From: Pseudomonas sp. CHM02 | Lineage (GTDB): Bacteria; Pseudomonadota; Gammaproteobacteria; Pseudomonadales; Pseudomonadaceae | Length of the DNA stretch: 64,000 nt | NCBI RefSeq assembly: GCF_000612585.1 | Contig: NZ_JFCA01000010.1 | Coordinates: 62,001-126,000 of the forward strand | Direction of reading: 5' to 3' | Shown: positions 26,245 through 35,286 of the stretch, piece by piece | Position numbering within the stretch: the stretch's first letter is position 1 | How the letters are laid out: each line of letters starts with the position of its first letter | The notes under the pieces: model-generated | What the model was told of the DNA's origin: nothing | The model's database searches: none | What the model saw: only the letters and a program-made list of their open reading frames with translations | Translations under genes and position numbers: made by a program

Positions 26245-28170
26245 TTAGAGCGCGACTATGGCAATACGATTAGCAAGTACTTCCGTTACCCAAAGTTTAG
26301 CACCGTCAGGTGTAACAGCCATTCCTTCGGGCTCGCTTAAGTTATCAATATTTTGAATGATTGTATCGTTGGTACTGTCAATGAATGAGACTTTTCCACC
26401 GGCTCGATCAGAGATGTAAACTCTTTCGGTGACTGGGTTCATGGCAATTCCTTTAGGTTCTACAAACCCAGTCAAAACTTTAGTAATGGTGTTGGTGGTT
26501 GAGTCCAGCACCAGCACTGTTTTTGTAACATTGTTGAGGCCGCGGTTGGTGATATAAGCCTTCGGTTTGACAAAGTTGTGCGGGCTGAACTTAAGATCGG
26601 TCGGATAGTTCGTCCCTGAAATGTTTCCGATGATACTCCCGTTTCCTGATGGGTTGATGATGGTTACAGTGCTTTGAGCTGCAGCATAAAGCCTGGTTCC
26701 TTCTGGGTTGAATTCCAAACCGGTGGGGTAGATGACTTTCAAGCTATTTATGCGTGCATAGGTCGTAGCATTATGAATGTATACGAATGCATCGTAGTTG
26801 CACGAAACATAAAGTAATGTTCCGTCGGCATTAAAAGTAATTCCGTATATACGATTAAAGCCAGATATTGTTGAAACGATCGTGTTGGTTGCTGTATTGA
26901 CCACCGACAAGGTCTTCGCAGCCAAGTTGCCTACGAATAGGCGCGTGCCATCAGGGTGCATTTTAAGCCGATAGGGCTGGGAAAAACCTGTGATAGTGGC
27001 AACCACGAGGTAGGTTGAAGTATTGATGACGGATACCGTATTGCTACCGTAATTGGTAACATAAGCCAAGGAACCATCAAGGCTGAATTCAATATGATAA
27101 GGTTGTGTACCAACCGGAATGGTTTTCACCACTCCTGTTTCTCTCTTGACTGTATAACGCGGGAAATTAAGCGCTGTTGCCGAGCTTTTGAGATTGGTGC
27201 CGTCGAGTGATACGTATGTTTTGGCATCCAGGAATGTGCCATGGCTGAGGGTTAATTGATATGACAATGGTACAGGCTCATTGATTTTCTTGGCATTTGC
27301 CTCTGGTGTGCTCACAGGAGCACCACTGCGCAGTTCAATATCATGTTCGCCGTCCAAGTTGACCCACACGGCTTGTCCCTTGAGCATGAATGGATAATCC
27401 AATATCTGTACACTGTTATCTTTATGCGTGTCAAATTCGCCACCTGTGGCCTGCGGTATCGAAACCACATTCGTGACAGAGTTAGGGAGTGCTTGTATTT
27501 CCAGGTCCAATGGGTCTGACGGTCTCGTCGCACCTCCCCGAGTTACCATGTATTGTACGGTGACGTGTGTTTCCAAGTTGGCGGCGGCCGCTGAATTGCG
27601 TATCTCAAAGTCAACAAAACCAGCCGCCGCGTTTCCATTCTTCGGCGTAATAGTCGGCGTTCCCAAACCTGGCTTGCCTGTAAAATGGGGTTGAATCAGG
27701 TCGCTGTTGAGCATGGAATAACGCACGCGATACGTAAATACGGGTGGATTTAGCACATGAGCAGGATTCATCGTCGCACTTTGGCCTGGCACTACAATGG
27801 TCGACTCCAATATTTCCGGCACAGGAAGATTCAGTGGCGCCCCAACTCGCATATCCACTGCGTGTGAAATACGCGTACGTTCATTTGGCTTGGTCAGTGT
27901 GTAATAAATCCTGGCTGATTTGTCGAGGTTTGCTACCACGAAAGTACGTTCGATATCGAAGTATAGGTCTCTCCCCACCCAGATGTTGGTAATGGGGAAA
28001 GATTTAATGGTACTGCCACCCGCTGCAGAACCTTCAAAATGCAATGTAACGATACTGCCTAGAGTGAAAGCCGAGTTGCGCTTGACAAGAACGGTTGCAC
28101 CAAAAAGGCTCACGGATGGATTAAATACATAATCTGGTGGCGGGGCCTCGTCAATTTCAACGACAGGCAA
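26245..28170 (-). CDS. YVTN-type beta-propeller protein, C-terminal segment of a frameshifted gene
   Basis: The final 641 residues, from the first internal ATG, of a longer protein whose frame is open back to about 28266. The last 290 residues form seven blades of about 42 residues. Examples are PYHIEFSLDGSLAYVTNYGS, PYRLKMHPDGTRLFVGNLAA and PEGMAVTPDGAKLWVTEVLA, typical of YVTN surface-layer or lactonase-like propellers. Before them are Ig-like units ending YYTLTKPNERTRISHAVDM and YMVTRGGATRPSDPLDLEI. The residues upstream of the ATG in the same frame, RYTVTNEAGTRPSQVANFDV, make another such unit, so the true N-terminus lies in the next segment. No signal peptide is seen. Confidence 0.75.
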   Translation of the reverse strand: MPVVEIDEAPPPDYVFNPSVSLFGATVLVKRNSAFTLGSIVTLHFEGSAAGGSTIKSFPITNIWVGRDLYFDIERTFVVANLDKSARIYYTLTKPNERTRISHAVDMRVGAPLNLPVPEILESTIVVPGQSATMNPAHVLNPPVFTYRVRYSMLNSDLIQPHFTGKPGLGTPTITPKNGNAAAGFVDFEIRNSAAAANLETHVTVQYMVTRGGATRPSDPLDLEIQALPNSVTNVVSIPQATGGEFDTHKDNSVQILDYPFMLKGQAVWVNLDGEHDIELRSGAPVSTPEANAKKINEPVPLSYQLTLSHGTFLDAKTYVSLDGTNLKSSATALNFPRYTVKRETGVVKTIPVGTQPYHIEFSLDGSLAYVTNYGSNTVSVINTSTYLVVATITGFSQPYRLKMHPDGTRLFVGNLAAKTLSVVNTATNTIVSTISGFNRIYGITFNADGTLLYVSCNYDAFVYIHNATTYARINSLKVIYPTGLEFNPEGTRLYAAAQSTVTIINPSGNGSIIGNISGTNYPTDLKFSPHNFVKPKAYITNRGLNNVTKTVLVLDSTTNTITKVLTGFVEPKGIAMNPVTERVYISDRAGGKVSFIDSTNDTIIQNIDNLSEPEGMAVTPDGAKLWVTEVLANRIAIVAL

Positions 28171-28187
28171 TGAAGGGACAAGTTCGC

Positions 28188-29531
28188 CTACATCAAAGTT
28201 GGCAACTTGAGACGGACGAGTTCCGGCCTCATTCGTGACTGTGTAACGAACGTCCAGTGTGCCCCCTTCAAGACGGGCATGTCGCCGTCGGGACCGTTTG
28301 CGAGGTTAAAGATAATGTTGCCTGTTCCGGCGGGTCGCGGCCCTACTTCTCGATAGTAACCGGCTCCATTGGCGTGGGTTCCGATTAAAATCACTGTCAC
28401 TGCGTCGAACGGGGCTTGTCCGGTATAGTGATCGATCCAGATGGTAATCGATGCAGAGTCTACCGGTATATTGCCGTCCGGTGCCTGAAGAATTCTCGCA
28501 GGAGGAAGCTCGACCGGGATCGAGTCGCCAATGACTTCATATACATTGACCTTCGAACGACGATTAGGTGTGACGCCTGCGCGTATACGTTCGAAGCGAA
28601 TACGCAGGCTGCCGCCGACCAGCTTTTCTAAATACTTGAAAGACAAATTAATATGCAAATTAATAAAGACTGAACTGACGGTGCCGGTATATTCCTCTTC
28701 AACAGGGGTTCCTGCAGCGGTATATCCCACTGCGAGTACTTTTATTTCATCAGATTTTAGATAGCCGTTGCCAGGGACATTAATAACGATGGTCGCATCT
28801 TCACCGTCCAGTAGGTGAACATCTACCTTCCCCTCATCGTCAACTTCAGCGATGAAAGGTGCAGCTAAAAGAGGATTTGGATTGCCGACAAAAGACTCGA
28901 CAATTGTCAGCAGAGAGGGGGCAACTGTTTTATTCCCAGCTTCGTCTATCACATAATATTGAATGATTACATCGCCGTAGCCGACCGTGTTCCATGTGCT
29001 GCTGTAGGCGGTGATGGTGATTGGGCCCGTACCTGTCGCTTCGCCTTCTGTTACTACGTGCTTAATGGCATGGCCGTTGAGTGTCAGCCAAATTGTATCT
29101 CGTGCGGCCCAATTATAAAGCGGATTCAAACCTGGTCTGTTTGGGTACTTGGGGATTTGTATCTTGACGCCCATCTGAGCATCTTCTGGCTGCACGCCAT
29201 TGTCGATGATGTGTTGCTCCAATTGCGGTGCAGTCATATAGTCGTGATAAGTTCCAGTGTCTGGGTTTGGCCCGGCAGGTTCAATATCGTCAACAAAGAA
29301 GCTGAATTTATCCGTCTCCGCTGTGCCTCCGCCAGCGCGCGTGACCCTGAAAAAACAGGGGGAGACGGGACCGTATTCGAGCCATGCGGTTGATACATAC
29401 AAGGAAGTCGATAACCCCGCTGAAGCTTGGGTATCAGAAATTGTCGTAAAGGCAGCCGATTCAATAGCATTTCCGAAGAATAGTTCGACGAAATCATTTC
29501 TGCCATATCCAAGTATGGATTCAGAATACAC
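28188..29531 (-). CDS. Ig-like repeat middle segment of the frameshifted propeller gene
   Basis: The 447 residues from the nominal ATG begin MYSESILGYGRNDFVELFFG and contain units ending FRVTRAGGGTAETDKFSFFV, YYVIDEAGNKTVAPSLLTIV and FERIRAGVTPNRRSKVNVYE. The last 30 residues (after about 28262) are nonsense relative to the family: in another frame the same bases read GGTLDVRYTVTNEAGTRPSQ, which continues directly into the propeller segment. The ATG is not a real start; the frame is open upstream to the run of five T at 29540-29544. Read as part of one gene spanning 26245-29752. Confidence 0.65.
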   Translation of the reverse strand: MYSESILGYGRNDFVELFFGNAIESAAFTTISDTQASAGLSTSLYVSTAWLEYGPVSPCFFRVTRAGGGTAETDKFSFFVDDIEPAGPNPDTGTYHDYMTAPQLEQHIIDNGVQPEDAQMGVKIQIPKYPNRPGLNPLYNWAARDTIWLTLNGHAIKHVVTEGEATGTGPITITAYSSTWNTVGYGDVIIQYYVIDEAGNKTVAPSLLTIVESFVGNPNPLLAAPFIAEVDDEGKVDVHLLDGEDATIVINVPGNGYLKSDEIKVLAVGYTAAGTPVEEEYTGTVSSVFINLHINLSFKYLEKLVGGSLRIRFERIRAGVTPNRRSKVNVYEVIGDSIPVELPPARILQAPDGNIPVDSASITIWIDHYTGQAPFDAVTVILIGTHANGAGYYREVGPRPAGTGNIIFNLANGPDGDMPVLKGAHWTFVTQSRMRPELVRLKLPTLM

Positions 29532-29539
29532 AAGAGACC

Positions 29540-29752
29540 TTTTTCAGGGTTGAGATTTTTCGCTGCTTTATTGATCCCGCCATGGTAACCAATGTAGGGC
29601 TCCCTGAGGCCGGGTATATTTAACGATAAATCTGCGAACGCGACACGGGGTACTTGCTCGGGTTGGCTGAGGTCGAATTCGTAGACATCTTCATCCTGCG
29701 GTTTGGGAATGTCGCAGTTGGTTGTGATTGGCGTACCGGCAACGGTTGTCAT
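29540..29752 (-). CDS. N-terminal segment of the frameshifted Ig-like/propeller gene
   Basis: About 70 in-frame codons from the ATG at 29752: MTTVAGTPITTNCDIPKPQD, then FDLSQPEQVPRVAFADLSLN and KNLNPEK, at which point the run of five A (five T on the plus strand, 29540-29544) shifts the frame. Restoring one base there gives EKRSLVYSESILGYGRNDFV and joins the next segment. Restoring one base in each of the two runs makes the whole locus 3,510 bases, a multiple of three, or about 1,169 residues. The N-terminus has no signal peptide. A longer reading of this frame to 29234 is out of register with the family. Confidence 0.55.
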
Positions 29753-29909
29753 GCTCGTGATCCCTGATTGAGATAGAAACGTGGTTCATCGCATACGCGA
29801 GGAGGTCCGGATTTCATTCAAAGCCAGGCGGCAGCGTGGCGATAGCTGTGAAATTTGACAGTGCCGACAAACGGTAATGACGGGTTCGGAACGTGCCATC
29901 GCAGAAGAG

Positions 29910-30938
29910 TTAAGACGGGCGATTCCAATGCCTGAACAATGGCTCCGCCAGAAACAGCACAAACAACAAGCGCATCACCTGCATGGCCGTCACCAACGGC
30001 ACCGACAGTTGCAGGGTCTCGGCGGTCAGGCTCATCTCTGCAATACCACCGGGCATCATGCCCAGGGTCAACGAGCGCAGGTCCAGATGTGTCAACGCAC
30101 TCAGCCCCACGGCCGCCAACGTCGCCAGCGCCATGGTCAACGCCGTGCCGATCAAGGTACGCCCCATGAACGACGGCGCCCGACGAAAGAACTGTCGGTT
30201 GAAGTGGCAACCCAAGCCACTGCCGATCAACCACTGGCCAATCTGGCTGCCGCCATCGGGCAGGCCGATATGCAGGTCCCAGACCACGCTGGCAGTCGCA
30301 CTCACCAGCAACGGCCCGAATAACCACGGGTTCGGCTGGCGCAAGCGTTGCCAACCCCAGGCGACCACGGCGCCCAGCGGAAACAGCGCCAGCAGCCACG
30401 GCCAACTCACCGGCGCCGGATGAAACTGCGGTGTGCCGCCTTCGAGCAAGTATTTGAAGATCGCCGGCACACACAGCACCACCACCAGTACGCGCAGGCT
30501 CTGCCCCGCCGCGACACGGCTCAACACCGCGCCATTGCGCGCGCCGAGGTTGACCATCTCACCGGAACCACCCGGCATGCTCGAGAAAAACGCGGTGGCG
30601 CGGTCTTCACCGCTGCGTCGCATCAGCCACACGCCGACAACGCTCGACAGGCTGGTGACCAGCGCACCGAAGAAGATCAGGCCGAAGTGGCTCAGCACCT
30701 GTTCGATCACCACCGGGGTGAAGTGCAGGCCGATGCCGATGCCCACCACCCATTGGCCGCATTTGCGCCCGCCGGGAATCTCCGCCAACTGCCACGGCGT
30801 AAGGCAACGCACCAGGATGATCGCCAGCAACGAGCCGACCATGTACGGCAAAGGCCAGCCGACCAGGCTGGCCAGGTAACCGCCGGCCAGGCCGACCAGC
30901 GGTGTTCCCCACCAATGTTTAAAGGTGACCTCAGACAT
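29910..30938 (-). CDS. AbrB-family membrane protein
   Basis: 342 residues with about ten membrane segments in two similar halves. PLVGLAGGYLASLVGWPLPY opens the first half and SSMPGGSGEMVNLGARNGA is the first AbrB motif. MMPGGIAEMSLTAETLQLSV, near the C-terminus, is the matching motif of the second half. The ATG at 30938 lies eight bases inside the tctA stop, so it is translated from the tct message. AbrB proteins are proposed regulators or transporters of unknown substrate, and the coupling suggests a link with tricarboxylate uptake. Confidence 0.82.
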   Translation of the reverse strand: MSEVTFKHWWGTPLVGLAGGYLASLVGWPLPYMVGSLLAIILVRCLTPWQLAEIPGGRKCGQWVVGIGIGLHFTPVVIEQVLSHFGLIFFGALVTSLSSVVGVWLMRRSGEDRATAFFSSMPGGSGEMVNLGARNGAVLSRVAAGQSLRVLVVVLCVPAIFKYLLEGGTPQFHPAPVSWPWLLALFPLGAVVAWGWQRLRQPNPWLFGPLLVSATASVVWDLHIGLPDGGSQIGQWLIGSGLGCHFNRQFFRRAPSFMGRTLIGTALTMALATLAAVGLSALTHLDLRSLTLGMMPGGIAEMSLTAETLQLSVPLVTAMQVMRLLFVLFLAEPLFRHWNRPS

Positions 30939-32445
30939 CGGCCACGGCACGACGCTGCAGGGCACGTTTGCGGTAGATGCGCAGCAGCGGCACAAACAGC
31001 ATGATCGCGGTCAGTACCCACACGCCAAAAGTGATCGGGCTCGACCACAGGATCTCCAGCGCACCGTTGGAGATCGACAGTGCACGGCGCAGGTTCTGTT
31101 CCATCAAGCCACCGAGGATAAAGCCCAGCAGCACCGGCGACAGTGGGAAGTCTAGCTTGCGCAGGATGTAGCCGAAGATGCCGATACCGACCATCAGGAA
31201 CAGGTCGAAAGTGGTGGCGTGCACCGCGTACACCCCGATCGCAGTGATGATCGCGATCACCGGCACCAGCGCCCAGTTCGGCACGGCCAGGATGCGCGTG
31301 AAGATGCGGATCATCGGGATGTTGAGGATCACCAGCATGATGTTGGCGATGAACAACGAGGCGATCAGGCCCCAGACGATGTCCGGTTGCTGTTGGAACA
31401 GCAGCGGGCCCGGGGTGATGTTGTACAGCGACAGCGCGCCGATCATCACCGCCGTGGTGCCCGAACCCGGTACGCCGAGGGTCAGCATGGGCACCAGGGC
31501 GCCGCAGGCGGACGCGCCGATGGCCGTTTCCGGCGCCGCGAGGCCGCGCATGTCGCCCTGGCCGAATTTACCGCTGGCACCGGCCAGGCGTTTTTCGGTC
31601 ATGTAGGCAACGGCAGAAGCCAGCGTCGCACCGGCACCTGGCAATACGCCCATGATGAAACCGAGCAAACCGCAGCGGATGTTGACGACGAAGACCGCGC
31701 CAGCTTCCTTGAGGTTGAACATCATCCGTCCGGTGGCCTTCACGGCTTCCTGGCCACGATGGGTTTTTTCCAGCAGCAACAGGATCTCGCTGATGGAGAA
31801 CAGGCCCAGCACCAACACCACAAACTGGATGCCGTCGGTGAGGTGGATGTTATCGCCGGTAAAACGGTACACACCGCTGTTGGCGTCGATGCCCACCGCG
31901 GAGAGGAACAAACCGATCAACGCCGCTACAAACGTCTTCAGCGGTTTGTCACCGGCCATGCCGCCGAGGCAGACAATCGCGAACACCATCAGTACGAAAT
32001 ATTCCGCCGGACCGAAGGCAATCGCCCATTTGGCCAGCAACGGCGCAAACAGCACCATGCCGCAGGTGGCGATAAACGCGCCGATGAACGAGCTCCATGC
32101 CGACAACGACAGTGCCACGCCAGCCAGGCCTTTGCGGGCCATCGGGTAGCCGTCGAGGGTGGTCATGACGGTGGAGGCTTCGCCCGGAATGTTCAGCAGG
32201 ATCGAGCTGATGCGCCCGCCGTATTCACAGCCCAGGTACACGGCCGCCAGCAGGATCAGCGCCGATTCCGGCGGCAGGCCCAGGGCGAAGGCGATGGGGA
32301 TCAACAGCGCCACGCCGTTGATCGGGCCCAGGCCCGGCAACAGGCCGACCACCGTGCCGATCAGGGTGCCGCACAGTGCGGTCACCAGGTTGTAGGGGGA
32401 CAGTGCAACGCCGAAGCCCTGGCCCAAGTAGCCGAAAGTATCCAT
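30931..32445 (-). CDS. tctA: Tripartite tricarboxylate transporter, large membrane subunit TctA
   Basis: 504 residues and about eleven to twelve membrane helices. The family signature VVGLLPGLGPINGVALLIPI is near the N-terminus, with GRISSILLNIPGEASTVMTT and the second-half match MGVLPGAGATLASAVAYMTE. It forms the channel that moves citrate-like acids with sodium, using TctC to capture them. The start at 32445 has GGAGAA upstream; an in-frame extension to 32523 runs into tctB. It is followed with an eight-base overlap by the AbrB gene. Confidence 0.93.
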   Translation of the reverse strand: MDTFGYLGQGFGVALSPYNLVTALCGTLIGTVVGLLPGLGPINGVALLIPIAFALGLPPESALILLAAVYLGCEYGGRISSILLNIPGEASTVMTTLDGYPMARKGLAGVALSLSAWSSFIGAFIATCGMVLFAPLLAKWAIAFGPAEYFVLMVFAIVCLGGMAGDKPLKTFVAALIGLFLSAVGIDANSGVYRFTGDNIHLTDGIQFVVLVLGLFSISEILLLLEKTHRGQEAVKATGRMMFNLKEAGAVFVVNIRCGLLGFIMGVLPGAGATLASAVAYMTEKRLAGASGKFGQGDMRGLAAPETAIGASACGALVPMLTLGVPGSGTTAVMIGALSLYNITPGPLLFQQQPDIVWGLIASLFIANIMLVILNIPMIRIFTRILAVPNWALVPVIAIITAIGVYAVHATTFDLFLMVGIGIFGYILRKLDFPLSPVLLGFILGGLMEQNLRRALSISNGALEILWSSPITFGVWVLTAIMLFVPLLRIYRKRALQRRAVADV

Positions 32446-32446
32446 A

Positions 32447-32905
32447 TCAGTTCTCCAGAACGTCGAGCAGGCCGAGGGGCAGCGGCACATCCATGGCTTT
32501 ATCGAACAGCAGATAAAGACCAATCGCCATCAGGCTGACGATCACCACGCTGGGCAACCAGCGGCCGCCATACAGGCGCGCCATCGGGATGCCGATCAGC
32601 ATGCTGCTGAGGATGAACCCCAGGGGTTCGAAGGTACCGGCGAACACGATCAACAGCGCGACACACACGCCGATCTTGATCAGGGTTTCGCGGTCCAGCG
32701 CGGGTTCTTCTTCAGTGTGTTTGGTCGGCTGTGGGCGAAACAACATGTAGATCAATGCCAGGCTCATCAGCCCGAGCATCAGCAGCGGGTAGGCCCGAGG
32801 CCCCACCGGCTCGTAGGAAAACGACGCTTGATAGGGCCAGGCCATCAGCGCCAGGCCGGCGCAGGCCAGCAGCAGCACGGCGGCGAAAATGCGTTGTAAG
32901 AGCAT
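32447..32905 (-). CDS. tctB: Tripartite tricarboxylate transporter, small membrane subunit TctB
   Basis: 152 residues. Four membrane segments are visible, from LLQRIFAAVLLLACAGLALM to the last near VVIVSLMAIGLYLLFD, with PVGPRAYPLLMLGLMSLALI typical of TctB. The ATG at 32905 has CAGGAG upstream. The stop is one base before the tctA start codon. Poorly conserved as usual in this subunit, but its placement between tctC and tctA settles the call. Confidence 0.9.
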   Translation of the reverse strand: MLLQRIFAAVLLLACAGLALMAWPYQASFSYEPVGPRAYPLLMLGLMSLALIYMLFRPQPTKHTEEEPALDRETLIKIGVCVALLIVFAGTFEPLGFILSSMLIGIPMARLYGGRWLPSVVIVSLMAIGLYLLFDKAMDVPLPLGLLDVLEN

Positions 32906-32964
32906 GTGAAACTCCTGGACCACGCCGCTTGGCTAAAGGGCGTGGCCGCACAAAAGAGGGGCGA

Positions 32965-33948
32965 TTACTGGATCAGGCCGAACTCTTTGGCCAGCACTTT
33001 GTAGTCAGCCACCTGTTTCTTCACGTAGGTGTCCAGCTCCGGGCCCGTCATGGCGAACGGGAACAACTCGCGCTGGTCACGCAGCTTGGCGAACTCGTCG
33101 GAAGCCAGCAGTTTGTCGAAGGCGTCTTTCCACCAGGCGTAGTCGGCATCGCTGACTTTTGGCCCGAGGTAGAAACCGCGCACCACCGGCCAGACGATGT
33201 CGTAGCCTTGCTCCTTGGCGGTCGGAATATTCTTCATTTCCGGCTCGTCCAGGCGCTGCTCGGAGAACACCGCCAGCAGGCGCATGTCGCCGCTCAGGAT
33301 GTGCGGCATGGAGTCGGAGATGTCGGTACTGCCCACCTGGATATGGCCACCAAGCAGGGCAGTGGCAATTTCACCGCCGCCTTCGAGCGCCACGTAACGC
33401 AGTTCGCGTGGGTTGATCCCGGCGGCCTTGGCGATCAGGGCGGTTTGCATCCAGTCCTGGCTGCCGACGGTGCCGCCGGAGCCGATCACGACGCTGCCCG
33501 GATCTTTCTTCAGGGCTTTGACGAGATCGTCGAGGCTTTTGTAGGGCGAATCGGCTTTCACCGCGATAGCCCCGTAGCTGGTGCCGACCGCTGCCAACCA
33601 GCGCACGGCGCTTTCATCGAAGCGACCGAACTTGCCCTGGGCCAAATTCAACAGCGAACCGCTGGACCAGGCGACCAGGGTGCCGGCGTCGGCGGGGCGC
33701 TGGGCCACTACCGCGTTGTAGGCCACCGCGCCTACGCCGCCAGGCATGTAGGTCACGCGCATTGGCTTGCTCAGCAGCTTTTCGTTGACCAGCGCGCTTT
33801 GCGCCAGTTTGCAGGTCAGGTCAAAACCACCGCCAGGCGAGGCCGGGGCGATGCATTCCGGGCGCTTGGGTTCGTCGGCGGCCAACAGTTGGCCGGCGAA
33901 CAGCATGCAGCCGGCGGCGAGGGCCAATTTACGCAGTGAAGGGGTCAT
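32965..33948 (-). CDS. tctC: Periplasmic tricarboxylate-binding protein TctC
   Basis: 327 residues. The signal peptide ends near AGQLLAADE, and the mature protein starts with ECIAPASPGGGFDLTCKLAQ, the beta-strand and loop that contacts the carboxylate in Bug/TctC receptors. Further motifs are MTYMPGGVGAVAYN-like residues and VIGSGGTVGSQDWM. The ATG at 33948 has GGAGAA upstream. It should bind citrate or a related tricarboxylate after passage through the upstream OprD-type porin. Confidence 0.93.
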   Translation of the reverse strand: MTPSLRKLALAAGCMLFAGQLLAADEPKRPECIAPASPGGGFDLTCKLAQSALVNEKLLSKPMRVTYMPGGVGAVAYNAVVAQRPADAGTLVAWSSGSLLNLAQGKFGRFDESAVRWLAAVGTSYGAIAVKADSPYKSLDDLVKALKKDPGSVVIGSGGTVGSQDWMQTALIAKAAGINPRELRYVALEGGGEIATALLGGHIQVGSTDISDSMPHILSGDMRLLAVFSEQRLDEPEMKNIPTAKEQGYDIVWPVVRGFYLGPKVSDADYAWWKDAFDKLLASDEFAKLRDQRELFPFAMTGPELDTYVKKQVADYKVLAKEFGLIQ

Positions 33949-33993
33949 GGGTTTCTCCGTCATTGTTGTTATGAGTGGCTTACCAGGCACTAC

Positions 33994-35286
33994 TTACCAG
34001 AGCGCGACGCTGTAGCTCACCAGCAGGCGCATTTCGTCCGCATCACGGGCTGAATAGTTGGAGCGGTAGGTGGCGTTACGCAGGCGCACGGCCACATCCT
34101 TGAAGGTGCCGCTTTGCACCACGTACTTGATCTCGCTGTTGCGCTCCCACTCCTTGCCGGTCTCGCCGTTCTTGAGCTTGATGTAGTCACCCGAGAGGTA
34201 ACGGCTCATGAAGCTCAGGCCGGGAATCCCCAGCTTGGCGAAGTCGTAGTCGTAGCGCGCCTGCCAGGAGCGCTCTTCGGCGCCGGCGAAGTCGTTGATC
34301 TGCACGAAGTTGACCAGGTACGGGTCGCTGCCCTCCACATACGGGAACGCGCTGTCGCCGGACATGTGCTGGTAACCGGCACTGAGCTTATGGCCGTTGA
34401 GGGCATAGCTGAAGAGGCCGTTGAGGGAGGTGTTGTCGATCTTGCCGCCGCGGGCTGCGCCGGCGTCATCGCTGATGGCCAGGCGCAGGTCGGTGGCGAA
34501 GGTCCCGGGGCCCATCGGGCGTGCGGCGACCAGGCCGAGGAAGTGTTGGCTGTAGACGTCGTCGAGTTGGGCGAAGTGGTAGCTGCCGGTGATTTTGTCG
34601 GCAAACTTGTAATCAACGCCGCCGAAGTTGAAGTGCTTGCCGGTGGCGCCGCTGAGGAAGCGGCTGTTCTTGTTGTTGAGGGCGATGTCTTCGTAGTTGC
34701 TGTCGTCGCGGTCCTTGGCCTTGTCCAGGCGACCACCGGTGAACACCAGGTTCTTGAATTCCTTGGAGGTGATCAAGCCGCCGTTGAAGGTCTGCGGCAG
34801 GATGCGGCCATCGTTGGGCTTGAGGATCGGCAGTTCGGGGATCAGCGCGCCGATTTTCAGCTCGGTGGCCGAGATCTTCACCTTGCCGGTCAGGCCCAGC
34901 TTGGAGTACTCGTCAGCGGCGCGGCCATCGTCATGGGTGGGCAGCAGGCCGGTGCCGGTGCGGTCGGGGCTGGAATCGAGCTTGACCCCGAGCATGCCCA
35001 GCGCATCCACGCCGAAGCCGACGGTGCCGTCGGTGTAGCCCGATTGCAGGTTGAGCATGAAGCCCTGGGCCCATTCGTCGCGCTTGGATTGCTGGGCGCT
35101 GGTGCCGTCGCGGAAGTCGCGGTTGAAGTACATGTTGCGGGTTTCCAGGGTCGCGCTACTGTCTTCGAAGAAGGCAGCCTGGCTTAGCGGCGAAAAGCCG
35201 GCAAGGGTAGCAGCACTGGCGAGGGCGGTCTGGGTCAGGCGAGAAAAACGAACAGGCGAGGAGGCCTGGGGCTGTGTCGACAGCAT
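33994..35286 (-). CDS. opdH: OprD-family porin, tricarboxylate-specific (OpdH-like)
   Basis: 430 residues. A signal peptide ends near SPLSQAAFFEDSSATLETRN, the classic OprD-family mature start with the RNMYFNRDF strand. The barrel strands end with the C-terminal VSYSVALW. Its position first in the operon before tctCBA is that of OpdH in P. aeruginosa, the porin for cis-aconitate and citrate. Divergent tctDE lies across a 235-base gap. The substrate is assigned mainly from context. Confidence 0.87.
   Translation of the reverse strand: MLSTQPQASSPVRFSRLTQTALASAATLAGFSPLSQAAFFEDSSATLETRNMYFNRDFRDGTSAQQSKRDEWAQGFMLNLQSGYTDGTVGFGVDALGMLGVKLDSSPDRTGTGLLPTHDDGRAADEYSKLGLTGKVKISATELKIGALIPELPILKPNDGRILPQTFNGGLITSKEFKNLVFTGGRLDKAKDRDDSNYEDIALNNKNSRFLSGATGKHFNFGGVDYKFADKITGSYHFAQLDDVYSQHFLGLVAARPMGPGTFATDLRLAISDDAGAARGGKIDNTSLNGLFSYALNGHKLSAGYQHMSGDSAFPYVEGSDPYLVNFVQINDFAGAEERSWQARYDYDFAKLGIPGLSFMSRYLSGDYIKLKNGETGKEWERNSEIKYVVQSGTFKDVAVRLRNATYRSNYSARDADEMRLLVSYSVALW

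Noticed and set aside
31219..32538. A 439-codon plus-strand frame opposite tctA
   Set aside because: It mirrors tctA, ends in tctB and has a Gln/His/Arg-rich shadow composition.
32731..33939. A 402-codon plus-strand frame opposite tctC
   Set aside because: It lies over the tctC coding strand and starts in tctB; no ribosome site or family.
34114..35187. A 357-codon plus-strand frame opposite opdH
   Set aside because: Antisense to the porin; Val/Ala/Gly/Glu-rich shadow translation without any motif.
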